Shown piece by piece: positions 9,029 to 17,905 of a stretch of DNA of 64,000 bases. Each line of letters opens with the position of its first letter. Within the stretch, counting starts at the first letter, position 1. The stretch spans positions 171,386 through 235,385 of the forward strand of contig JADKAS010000011.1 of the NCBI GenBank assembly GCA_016715245.1, read 5' to 3'. A program made the position numbers and the translations under genes. A model generated the notes under the pieces. The model saw only the letters and a list, made by a program, of their open reading frames with translations. It made no database searches and was not told the DNA's origin. This stretch comes from Saprospiraceae bacterium. Its GTDB lineage: Bacteria > Bacteroidota > Bacteroidia > Chitinophagales > Saprospiraceae.

Positions 9029-10827
9029 GTGAATACCAACGATTTTTATCAGATATCTCCCACCATTCCCAAAGAACCGGGAGTGTACCGTTTTTTGGAT
9101 GGCAACGGGAGTATTTTATATGTTGGCAAAGCTAAAAATCTCAAAAACCGATTGTCTTCCTATTTCGGGGAGAAAAGCCATCAGGCCTATAAAACGGTTA
9201 CACTGGTAAGGCATGCACACAAGATAGAATTTACCGTAGTGACCTCAGAAAATGATGCATTACTACTGGAAAACAATCTGATAAAACAACATCAGCCACG
9301 CTATAACGTAAGACTTAAGGATGGCAAATCGTATTCATATATTGTCATTAAAAATGAAAAATTTCCCAGAGTCTTTTTTACAAGAAAAGTAATCAGAGAC
9401 AAATCACTATATTTCGGTCCCTATACTTCAAAATACAGGGTTAAGGTTTTGCTCGAAATTATTAAAAAAATATTTCCACTCCGCACATGTCCCTACCAGC
9501 TTACTCAGGAAAACATCGAAAAAGGTAAATTTAAATTGTGTCTTGAATACCATATAAAAAATTGCCTTGGTCCATGTACGGGATTGGAAAATATAGCGGA
9601 TTATGAATATAAAATCGAACAAATTAAAAATATTCTCAAAGGGCATTTCAAACCGGTAAAGGAATATATTATCAGTCAGATGCTTTTTTATGCTGAAAAA
9701 ATGGAGTTTGAAAAAGCTCATGACTGGAAAGAAAAACTCTCCATTTTTGAAGACTATCAGGCCAATTCGACGGTGGTAAGTACCAGCATTGAAGATCTCG
9801 ACGTTTTCAGTATAGCTACCTACAAAAACATGGCTTGTGTGCATTATCTTAAGATTGTAAACGGCGCACTTATCAATACGGATACGCTGGAATTGGAAAT
9901 GAATCTCAATACCGATCTTGGCGAATTATTACAATTTTCTATTCCCATTCTAAGAGATAAATTTTCATCATCAAGTCAGGAAATTGTAGTCGATCGACCT
10001 GTCATCCTTCCTTTGGATCATGTTCAGGTCAATATTCCCAAAAGAGGAGACAAAAAAAAATTGCTTGACCTCGCACACAACAATCTTGAATATTATTTTA
10101 TTCAGAAAAGACGAGAAGAAACGCTTCATAAAAACAAAGTCAGTGCCTCCGAAAGGATCTTGACCACCCTAAAAAATGACCTTCAGATGGATAAAATTCC
10201 TCTGCATATTGAGTGTTTTGACAACTCTAATATTCAGGGAACCAATCCTGTGGCCAGTTGTGTTGTTTTTAAAAATGCAAAACCCGCCAATAAGGATTAC
10301 CGGCATTTTAAAATCAAATCGGTAGACGGCCCCAATGATTTTGCCTCCATGGAAGAAGTGGTGTACCGAAGGTATAAAAGGTTGATAGATGAAGAAGAAG
10401 AAATACCTCAACTCATAATCATTGACGGTGGTAAAGGTCAACTCTCGTCTGCCGTAAAAAGTCTGGAAAAGCTGGATATTCTTGACAAAGTTACGGTCAT
10501 AGGCATTGCAAAAAAACTGGAGGAAATATTTTTTCCGTTTGATTCCATACCATTGTATATAAATAAAAAATCAGAATCACTGAAACTGATTCAACATGCG
10601 AGAAACGAAGCCCACCGGTTTGCTCTTGGTTTTCACAGGGACCAGAGATCAAAAAATTTTCTCGGGACCCAACTTACCAACATCAAAGGTATCGGACCGA
10701 AAACAGCAGATAAACTATTGAAACATTTTGGTTCTGTCGAAAAATCAAATTGTGCACCATGGAAGAAATCAGCAACCTTGTCGGCCAAAAAAGCGCACTG
10801 TCTGTAAAAGGTTATTTTGATGCTTAA
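9029..10827 (+). CDS. uvrC: Excinuclease ABC subunit C (frame break near 3' end)
   Basis: Nuclease subunit of UvrABC nucleotide excision repair; makes the 3' incision with its GIY-YIG domain and the 5' incision with its RNase H-like domain. N-terminal GIY-YIG domain: EPGVYRFLD ... LYVGKAKNL (residues about 15-45); Cys-rich segment (LRTCPYQLT, NCLGPCTG); UVR motif around residue 205-235; RNase H-like domain with ECFDNSNIQG and IIDGGKGQL; C-terminal helix-hairpin-helix (NIKGIGPKTADKLLKHFGS). The frame breaks in an A5 run at 10740-10744; one extra A restores the tail with MEEISNLVGQKSA to TAA 10825-10827 (599 aa). The start is GTG at 9029, chosen because no in-frame ATG precedes the conserved GIY-YIG start. 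Faces the permease-repressor gene tail to tail with 44 bases between. Confidence 0.92.
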
Positions 10828-10871
10828 AAAAATAAACTGGACTGCCCTGTTCTAAAACTATTCTTTTTGAA

Positions 10872-12354
10872 TTAAATGACATTGATTTGTCTGGCAAGTT
10901 GCGCAGGTATAATGATTCTTTTTTCAGAGCTTCTATGACAACCTGATCTTTTTCAATACTGTACACCGAAAACGAAGTCTCCGGCATCAAACCCAGTTCC
11001 CAGAGTTCGCCTTCTATATCATGATTCAATTGGTGCTGGGCAATTTTACCTTTTTGTTTGGGGTTGAGGGAAATCAGTGATTTTTCAGGTATAAATTTTT
11101 TAGGCGGAATAGGACTTCCGTGAGGATCCAAAGAAGGATAACCGAGTTTTTCATCTACTTCATCTACGATGTCCCGCGTGAGTTTGTGCTCGAGTCGTTC
11201 CGCCTCCTGGTGAATCTGTTCTTCGTTCATTCCCATTTTGTTCACCTGAAAGGTTTCCCATAGTCTGTGTGCCCTCACGATTTCATCGGCTGTTTCCACC
11301 CCCTTGACAGTTAGGTGAGGAAATCCACCATCCATATTTACCATTCCTGACCTGTCAAGACTCTTCAATCTAGATAAAATGATATTCATCTTCAGGTCCA
11401 GATTTTCACTCATCAGTTTATAATCTGATTCATGTTGTATATCATGTTTATGCAGGTATTTTACAATGTCCTCATTAATCACTTTTTCATTCTGCAATTT
11501 CCTTGTCCACCATTTCCAGATATACCCTTTTTCAGGTGCCAGAAAAACTGATACAGTGTATAAAAGGCCTGCTACCAAAACCATCATCGGACCGGGATTA
11601 GAATCCAATAATACAGCAAATATAAATCCAAATATGGCGGATATTATTCCCAAGATTCCCGATAAAATAATAACCTTTTTCAGATTATGAAAATACAGTA
11701 AAGCCGTAGAAGCCGGCGTAATCAACATGGCTACTACCAGAATAACACCTACCGTTCTCATCGCCGACACTACCGCAAAGGATAGTAAAAACATTAGTAA
11801 ATAATGTGTTGCCTTCACAGATATACCCATCACCTGCGCAACTACCGGTTGAAAAGTTGTGGCAAATAAATACCGGTAAAAAAGGATGATCATAGTTATT
11901 GAATACAAACAAACCACTATAGACATATTCACATCAGAAGGAGAAACCGCCAGGACATTTCCAAATAAAAAATCTTTCAGATCAAGGTGTACATTTTGTG
12001 TATTATTTAACCATGAAATACCGATAATACCCAATGAAAACATAACCGTAAATACAATTCCAATAGCCGCATCATTTCTTGTTTTTGCATTCTGCTGAAC
12101 CCAGGTAATTAAACTTGTACTCAACAAACCGGCACCCAGCGCCCCGATAAAAAACCCTAGAGGATTGTACCCAAAAACATAAAGGATATAACAATACCGG
12201 GAAGTACAGAATGTGATAAGGCATCACCCAGCAATGACATATTGCGCAAAACAATAAAAACTCCCAATACACCACAAGTCAGTCCTACCAGCACCGAAGC
12301 AGTAATAGCACGTATTGCCCATGGTTGTGTTAATATCTCTAAAAATGATTCCAT
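10872..12354 (-). CDS. Metal ABC transporter permease fused to DtxR/FeoA-type metalloregulator (two frame breaks)
   Basis: Fusion of an inner-membrane Zn/Mn/Fe ABC permease (ZnuB/TroC/MntB family) with a metal-dependent repressor. N-terminal 290 residues hold about eight hydrophobic helices and permease motifs SLLGDALSHSVLPG and VSAMRTVGVILVVAML. Then come a winged-helix region (residues about 320-370, ending HLTVKGVETADEIVRAHRLW), a DtxR-type dimerisation and metal-binding domain (MNEEQIHQEAERLEH and SLDPHGSPIPP, closely like DtxR/MntR), and a C-terminal FeoA/SH3-like domain ending RIIIPAQLARQINVI. Two breaks: at 12170-12177 (one missing base; repaired FMFLGYNPLGFFIG) and in the run at 10919-10924 (one missing A on the coding strand; repaired EALKKRIIIPAQ). 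Corrected length 494 aa. Chlamydial YtgCR has this architecture. No ATPase or binding-protein gene lies next to it; it follows the GT-C gene by 39 bases. Confidence 0.85.
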
Positions 12355-12393
12355 ATTAATTCAGAAACATCCAAAACATAAAAAAGGATGTAT

Positions 12394-13731
12394 TCATGAT
12401 GAAAACAATTTTATTTTTACAACTTTCACTACCCTGCTTTTCCACATAAAAGCAAACAAAATGATGTACTGCATAATCCATAAAAAGATATGTAACAAAT
12501 CAGACGTCCTTCCGTAAAAATGATAGCTCATCACCACTACAAAAGACCACACCAAGGGATATACATTTCCGGTCATCATACCGAAAAACACTACAGGAAT
12601 AATGTACCAGGGATGTACTGTTGTCGCCAGTAATAAGTACACCGTCCAGATCAAAAGCATGGCAGTCAACTGTTGTTCCCTGTTGTTACCCCTCGCAAAA
12701 ACCACCGATAAACGCAGTATAATTCCCAGAGAAATCAAAGCGAGCAAAGGGCCGATATACTGAATGAGATTGTACCCGGACAACCATATGCCCAGTATCC
12801 TTAAGACAGCATACACACTTCCGTTAAATTCAAAACTTCGGAAATACAAATCTATGCTATGCAAAAAAGTAAAAAATCCTTCGCGGAAAACAAAAGGCAG
12901 AACCAAAATTAAACAGGTAATTGTGATGGATAAAATAAATGATTTTCGCACCTTTCGGGGAATGGAGAAAAACAATAACGGCAATAAGATCAAAGGCAAC
13001 AATTTTACATTCACTGCCAAAGCAAAAAAGAAACCTGCTTTTTTCATTTTTTCCGTAAGGAAATAATAATAAAAGATGGCCAACAGAGATACCATCACCA
13101 CTTCTATGTGCAGATTGCCGAAGCCTTCGACAAGCACCAAAGGATTGAGGGCATACCAAAGAATCAGCGAAGGGGATTTACCCAATTGTTTCAAAATACG
13201 AACCATATACATCAATCCGATGACTTCAATACTCAGATAGATAAGTTTTGAAAAAAAACTGAACAATACTATATCTTTTGTCCACGCTGCCATAGCATAG
13301 ATATATTGCGCCACCGGCGGATAAACCGTGTAGTATCCCGGCGAGTTCATCTTTTCAATCAAAAATCCGGGAAATCCGTATGGGTTGTCTTTAAAATAAT
13401 TTTCCGGAAGGACACCGTAAGGATTCTCCCCCGCCCTCGTCAGCAATCCGTCAAAATGAAACCGGTAAATATCGTCTGAAAGCATAGGAAATAAGAACAG
13501 AAGTGATACTTTGGCAATCAGTGACCAGACAAGCCAGAATTTCCATTGCACCTGTTGTTTGCTGATAATATAAAAATAAACCACAAAAGCCAGAGAAAAC
13601 AACAAAAATATTTTTCCGAAATCGTATTGTGGTACCTGGCACAACATGTACAGGGTTACTATCCACATGATTCCCGCCAGGGCTGGGGTTATGCCCGAAT
13701 AACTAACGAAACCAGCGGGCTTTGACTGCAT
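12394..13731 (-). CDS. Polytopic GT-C type glycosyltransferase (mannosyltransferase-like)
   Basis: Integral-membrane glycosyltransferase of the GT-C fold, probably using a polyprenyl-phosphate sugar donor. About ten to twelve hydrophobic helices run through 445 residues. The first periplasmic loop carries a DD-x-YR-x-x-x-DG ... G-x-NPYG pattern (SDDIYRFHFDG, then GENPYG), the acidic catalytic-loop motif seen in GT87/MptA-MptB-like mannosyltransferases. The start overlaps the 3' end of the preceding cellulose-synthase-like gene by 29 bases, so the two are probably translated together. The DPM1-like enzyme at the head of the run could make the polyprenyl-phosphate donor that this enzyme uses; that is inference. 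Substrate and acceptor cannot be read from the sequence. Confidence 0.75.
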   Translation of the reverse strand: MQSKPAGFVSYSGITPALAGIMWIVTLYMLCQVPQYDFGKIFLLFSLAFVVYFYIISKQQVQWKFWLVWSLIAKVSLLFLFPMLSDDIYRFHFDGLLTRAGENPYGVLPENYFKDNPYGFPGFLIEKMNSPGYYTVYPPVAQYIYAMAAWTKDIVLFSFFSKLIYLSIEVIGLMYMVRILKQLGKSPSLILWYALNPLVLVEGFGNLHIEVVMVSLLAIFYYYFLTEKMKKAGFFFALAVNVKLLPLILLPLLFFSIPRKVRKSFILSITITCLILVLPFVFREGFFTFLHSIDLYFRSFEFNGSVYAVLRILGIWLSGYNLIQYIGPLLALISLGIILRLSVVFARGNNREQQLTAMLLIWTVYLLLATTVHPWYIIPVVFFGMMTGNVYPLVWSFVVVMSYHFYGRTSDLLHIFLWIMQYIILFAFMWKSRVVKVVKIKLFSS

Positions 13732-15181
13732 ACATCATAAGTGACAGATAACCCAAAGCGAGCATCCCGTGTAAAATCAAAAAGTCATAAACACCCTCTT
13801 TTATCCCAAAAATCAAAGCCAACACAAAATAGATGGCCAACATCGATTCGCCGACGTTGATGCCGTTGAATGATTTTTTGAAATAACTCAGCGCATTGGT
13901 TTGAAAGGACTGCCTTGTGATTCCATACTTAGGTGTGCGGATGAAAGCGCTTTTTTTACCGATCCATCCCTGCCATACCGCTACACTGTTGTGAAAGGCC
14001 ATCGCCATAGATAAGGACATAAATACCGGAAAGATAACGATGAACTTAAATACCAGCCATACTATATTTTTTTCCTTCCGGAGAAAGATGACGTTGGCAC
14101 TAAAGTACAGCACAATAATAGACGCAAAAGAAACCAGAAAAAACTGCAGAAAGGAATAAGGCAACTGAATATAAGGTTTCAGAAAGATCAACGGTACACT
14201 GGACAAACCCAGACACAACACAGCGATAAAAATACTACTGGCCAGCAAATGAGATGTAGCATGTATCTTTTTAGGAATTGACAGCGAAGAAGTCCAGATG
14301 CCTGACAACAATTTTTTTGCATTTTCAGCGCCTCCTTTCATCCATCGGAATTGTTGCGATTTGAGTCCGTAGATATCCGGTGGCAATTCAGCAGGAGAGC
14401 CCACTTCTTCCAGATATTTTATTTTCCAACCTTTGAGTTGTGCACGGTAACTCAGGTCCAGATCTTCGGTGAGGGTATCAGCTTCCCAACCACCGGCATC
14501 TTGTATAGTTTTGACACGCCACACCCCTGCTGTTCCGTTAAACTGCAGCAGATAATCTCCCCGGTAGCGGCCTTTTTGTTCAACAGTAAAGTGAACATTC
14601 AACTGCATCGCCTGCATTTCTGTCAGCAAAGAATGATCTTGGTTGATATGTTCCCACCGCGTTTGAACCACGCCAATTTTTTCATCGGTAAAATGAAGGA
14701 TGGTCTTTTTGAGAAAATCTTTTTCCGGCAAAAAATCAGCATCAAATATGGCAACAAACTCAGACAATACATAAGGCATGGACTCTTTAAGAGCCCCAGC
14801 CTTGTATCCCGAACGGTCAGTTCGGTGCATTAAAGTAATATCAAACCCCTTGTTGCGGTATTCCTCCACTTTCGTCCGGGAAATCTCCAAGGTATTATCG
14901 GTAGAATCATCGAGTACCAGAATGGTGAGTTTGTCTTTGGGATAGTTTATGGATGTAATATTGTCTATCAGACGTGCTGCCACATATTTTTCGTTGAAGA
15001 TCGGCAGCTGTATAGTCACGTGCGGAAGGACATTGTTTACAGGTTTTTCCTTCGGACTATCTTTGGTTTCCTTTCGGAAAAGGTATACAAAAAACAGGTG
15101 AAACTGAAAGAGGCAGTAGATGCCGATACAAGAGAGAGAGATGATGTATAAAAGTAAAAAGAAATAAGCCAGAAAAGTCAT
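13703..15181 (-). CDS. Cellulose-synthase-like family 2 glycosyltransferase
   Basis: Processive or semi-processive GT2 enzyme of the inner membrane. One N-terminal transmembrane helix, a cytosolic GT-A domain with the family's acidic residues (LVLDDSTDNT, FDADFLP, TEDLDLSYRAQ) and the product-binding Q-x-x-R-W as QQFRWMKGG, then four to five C-terminal membrane helices. This arrangement matches bacterial cellulose/mannan-synthase-like proteins rather than simple GT2 enzymes; there is no PilZ domain, so cyclic di-GMP control is not indicated. The ATG follows the stop of the upstream GT2 gene with no gap (TAAATG) and the 3' end overlaps the GT-C gene, so these three enzymes form a tight operon likely making an envelope or exported glycan. 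Confidence 0.85.
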   Translation of the reverse strand: MTFLAYFFLLLYIISLSCIGIYCLFQFHLFFVYLFRKETKDSPKEKPVNNVLPHVTIQLPIFNEKYVAARLIDNITSINYPKDKLTILVLDDSTDNTLEISRTKVEEYRNKGFDITLMHRTDRSGYKAGALKESMPYVLSEFVAIFDADFLPEKDFLKKTILHFTDEKIGVVQTRWEHINQDHSLLTEMQAMQLNVHFTVEQKGRYRGDYLLQFNGTAGVWRVKTIQDAGGWEADTLTEDLDLSYRAQLKGWKIKYLEEVGSPAELPPDIYGLKSQQFRWMKGGAENAKKLLSGIWTSSLSIPKKIHATSHLLASSIFIAVLCLGLSSVPLIFLKPYIQLPYSFLQFFLVSFASIIVLYFSANVIFLRKEKNIVWLVFKFIVIFPVFMSLSMAMAFHNSVAVWQGWIGKKSAFIRTPKYGITRQSFQTNALSYFKKSFNGINVGESMLAIYFVLALIFGIKEGVYDFLILHGMLALGYLSLMMYAVKARWFR

Positions 15182-15877
15182 TTACAAGGATTTGAATATA
15201 GTCCACAAAATTTTATATCCGGCCAGAATCGTGCCTTTGATCGTACCGGAAACTTTGGATTCCCCGATTCTTTTTTTATAATGTACTGCAACTTCTTTAC
15301 AAAGTAAACCTTTTTTGGCAGCTTTGACCTGCATTTCCACAGTCCATCCGTATGTTTTGTCTGTCATTTGCAATTCCAGCAATTTATCGTACCGGATGGC
15401 CCTGAAGGGTCCCAGATCTGTGAAAGAATATCCGAAAAAGATTTTTATCAAACGGGTAGCCAGCCAGTTGCCAAAAATCTGTTGCGGCATCATAGCGCCG
15501 TTTTCCATCTTTCCGAGTGCTCTGGAACCGATGACCAAATCGATATTTTCAAAAATAATCGGAGCTACCACTTCAGATAATTGTTGCGGATAGTCCGAAT
15601 AATCTCCGTCCAGAAAAACGACGATATCCGGCTTGGTGCTTAGGCCGGATATGTATTCCATCCCTTTCAGGCAGGCATTGCCGTAACCCCGCTCCGGAGC
15701 ATCCACTACGACGGCACCTTCCTGTCGGGCGATATCCGGTGTATCATCGGTGCTGTTGTTGTTGCACACGATAATATGCCTGACCTGATCTTTCGGAATA
15801 TCCCGGATGACATGAGCTATAGAAACTGCTTCGTTGTATACCGGGATGATGACGTCAATGATGGTGGGTGGAGACAA
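15182..15877 (-). CDS. Dolichol-phosphate-mannose-synthase-like GT2 (polyprenyl-phosphate glycosyltransferase)
   Basis: Soluble or membrane-associated GT-A enzyme of the DPM1/DPG-synthase group: motifs IPVYNEA at the N-terminus, NNNSTDDTPDIA for nucleotide binding, FLDGDYSDYP as the DxD-type metal site, and TDLGPFRAIR in the acceptor region. At 231 aa it lacks the C-terminal membrane helices of the longer members. The start is TTG at 15877; no in-frame ATG precedes the conserved beta-strand DVIIPVYNE. It heads a run with the cellulose-synthase-like and GT-C genes, which suggests that it makes a lipid-linked sugar for them. Confidence 0.82.
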   Translation of the reverse strand: MSPPTIIDVIIPVYNEAVSIAHVIRDIPKDQVRHIIVCNNNSTDDTPDIARQEGAVVVDAPERGYGNACLKGMEYISGLSTKPDIVVFLDGDYSDYPQQLSEVVAPIIFENIDLVIGSRALGKMENGAMMPQQIFGNWLATRLIKIFFGYSFTDLGPFRAIRYDKLLELQMTDKTYGWTVEMQVKAAKKGLLCKEVAVHYKKRIGESKVSGTIKGTILAGYKILWTIFKSL

Positions 15878-15898
15878 ATTTTTACAATTATTCTGGTG

Positions 15899-15906
15899 CG
15901 AAAATA
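15899..15906 (-). promoter_or_regulatory. Possible promoter of the glycosyltransferase run
   Basis: The minus strand reads TATTTTCG, one base from TAnnTTTG, 21 bases before the TTG start at 15877. No clear -33 element. Confidence 0.3.
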
Positions 15907-15980
15907 CAATTTGTTTTTACATAAATGATCGGAAAAAACATAGTTCCGCTTTTTAAAGTTAAAAAACAAAAGGAGACCTT

Positions 15981-16364
15981 ATGCCTGTTGGTTTTGTCCG
16001 AAACAATGGCAAATGGGATCCTTTGCTCATTCTTACAGATGCCGACGGTTGTATCGACCAGAGTACACCAAACTGTCCGACAGTACAGATTTTTGATTTG
16101 ATGACAGGGGCAGTGGATGTCATCGGTGATAAAAAAACCAAGATCATGCCCAATCCGGCATCTGATTATATAATTATTAAAAATGAAGAACTTGTTTTTC
16201 CTATCCGATATCTTATGTATTCCTATACCGGACAATTGATAAACTCAGGGCATACGGATATGTCAGGAAGTGTGGATGTAGGTTCAATCTGTTCAGGAAT
16301 TTTCATGCTGAAAATAAGCGATCAAAACGGAAAAACAGAATCCATCAGATGGGTGAAGGAGTGA
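15981..16364 (+). pseudogene. C-terminal remnant of a T9SS-secreted protein
   Basis: A 127-codon frame with no signal peptide that ends in a complete type A T9SS sorting domain: IMPNPASDYIII at about residue 53, a later G-x-F turn (CSGIFMLKI) and a basic-acidic end RWVKE. The first 45 residues (ILTDADGCIDQ, then TVQIFD) look like the end of a larger extracellular domain. In frame the sequence is closed by a stop at 15960 and no signal sequence is seen in other frames before the divergent GT2 gene, so I read it as the 3' relic of a secreted-protein gene. An AGGAG lies 5 bases before the ATG, so expression as a small protein cannot be excluded, but it could not be exported by T9SS without a Sec signal. 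Confidence 0.6.
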
Positions 16365-16396
16365 AGCGATTTGTCTCTGATGAAAACTTTATAAAG

Positions 16397-17749
16397 TTAT
16401 TCCTTTACCATTTTTTTATAGTCAACCTGACCACCTGAACCCAATAATTGTATAAGATACAAACCTTTTGAAAGACTTGTTATATCTATGCTGGTTCGGT
16501 CTGAGTTTACATCACAAGCATACACCAAGGAGCCATTCACAGACATTACCGAAAGTTGGCGCAGTTCATACGCACTGCTGATTTGAATTTCATCACTTGC
16601 CGGATTGGGAGATATCTTGATTTGACCAGTGTTTTCGGTGATATCGTCTGACGAAGTGATTAGAGAAGGATCAGGGCGTCTAGGTAATGCATCCAGACAA
16701 TTATCGGATCCACGCATCATATCGAAATAGGTGCCTCCCTGATCAAAAGTATATGGTGCAACACTGACGGGCAGGCCTGTAATCATTGACACACCAACAA
16801 AACCATAGCCGCTGCCAAAATAATATGTTTTTGAATAAGGGTCAATTACTGTACCTGCGTTGACAGAATAGGCATTGTAAGGCAATGAGACAGGTGACAA
16901 AACTGTAACTTCACCGGTGTTGGGGTCAACTTTAGCCAGTTTTAAAGTAGCTGAGTCAAGTGTCTGTGTTGGAAATCCGAACATTGAATCGACTGAGTAA
17001 TAAAGTTGTCCTGCCAAACCATACAAAGTTGTATCAGTACAACTATACGTAAAATTACCGAAATAGGTGTCGGAAGCACCCGGGAACAAGGTTACATCAC
17101 TGTAGACAGAGCCATTATAAAGATCCAGACCCAACAGCCTGTTGCCAATGGCAAAATAATAAATCATTTGATGTGGGTCAATAGCACTGCCACTGAGACT
17201 GAATCCTTCGCCAACAGAAAATGGAGAAATTTCAGTCACCAAACCTGTGAGAGGGTCCGCTTTTGCGAGTTTTACCGAACCTTCAAAAAATCCGGTCAAC
17301 GGATCAAAGAAGCTTCGTCGTGCCAGACCATAAATCGTGCTGTCAGAATTGTTTAATCGGAAATTGTCAAAATAACTTTCCCCCAGAGGATTATAAAGAG
17401 GTATATTGTCCGTCATGATACCGGTATTCAAATCAAAAATGTTGAATCCGGCGCCTCCCATAAATACAAAGGTATTATTATAAGGATTCAGAACTGAACC
17501 GGTAAGATTAATGGCACTATTGTAGGAGGTGTTTCCTATTCGTTGGATGTTTCCAATGGCAGGGTCCGCTATACCAAGATGTATCTTTGCAGAATCAAAT
17601 ACCTCAAAAGTTATAGTGGAATCTACAGGGTCCGTAACAGCAGTGTAAAAATTTTGCCGCACCAATCCATAAACCGGTAAACCTGAAGTCTGCGCCTGAA
17701 TTACAGAGCCTAAGAATATCAGAACGGAAATAAGTTGAAATCTTTTCAT
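16397..17749 (-). CDS. T9SS-secreted protein with internal propeller-like repeats
   Basis: Exported protein of unknown function, 450 aa. An N-terminal signal peptide (MKRFQLISVLIFLGSVIQAQ) is followed by three imperfect repeats of about 115 residues, each with a YGLVRQ / YGLARR / YGLAGQ opening, an L-x-K-x-DP-x-TG motif (LAKADPLTG, LAKVDPNTG) and an IDP-x-x-x-x-YYF element. The repeats resemble blades of a beta-propeller that bind or display on the surface. The C-terminal 75 residues form a T9SS type A sorting domain (IKISPNPASDEIQ ... SKGLYLIQLL). It is transcribed away from the MORN-caspase gene in the same direction, 156 bases downstream of that gene's stop. Confidence 0.72.
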   Translation of the reverse strand: MKRFQLISVLIFLGSVIQAQTSGLPVYGLVRQNFYTAVTDPVDSTITFEVFDSAKIHLGIADPAIGNIQRIGNTSYNSAINLTGSVLNPYNNTFVFMGGAGFNIFDLNTGIMTDNIPLYNPLGESYFDNFRLNNSDSTIYGLARRSFFDPLTGFFEGSVKLAKADPLTGLVTEISPFSVGEGFSLSGSAIDPHQMIYYFAIGNRLLGLDLYNGSVYSDVTLFPGASDTYFGNFTYSCTDTTLYGLAGQLYYSVDSMFGFPTQTLDSATLKLAKVDPNTGEVTVLSPVSLPYNAYSVNAGTVIDPYSKTYYFGSGYGFVGVSMITGLPVSVAPYTFDQGGTYFDMMRGSDNCLDALPRRPDPSLITSSDDITENTGQIKISPNPASDEIQISSAYELRQLSVMSVNGSLVYACDVNSDRTSIDITSLSKGLYLIQLLGSGGQVDYKKMVKE

Positions 17750-17905
17750 TGTATTGTTTTAATGTACCCTTTGTATGGTGATTAACAAATAAAAGAAGAT
17801 ATAAACTTACAAGGTGCATGATTTCTTTAAAAGGTTGCCTCCATCGTATAAAAATACAACGCTTCCAGATTTACCATTTACTTGTAAAGCTGAATAACTT
17901 CGGTT

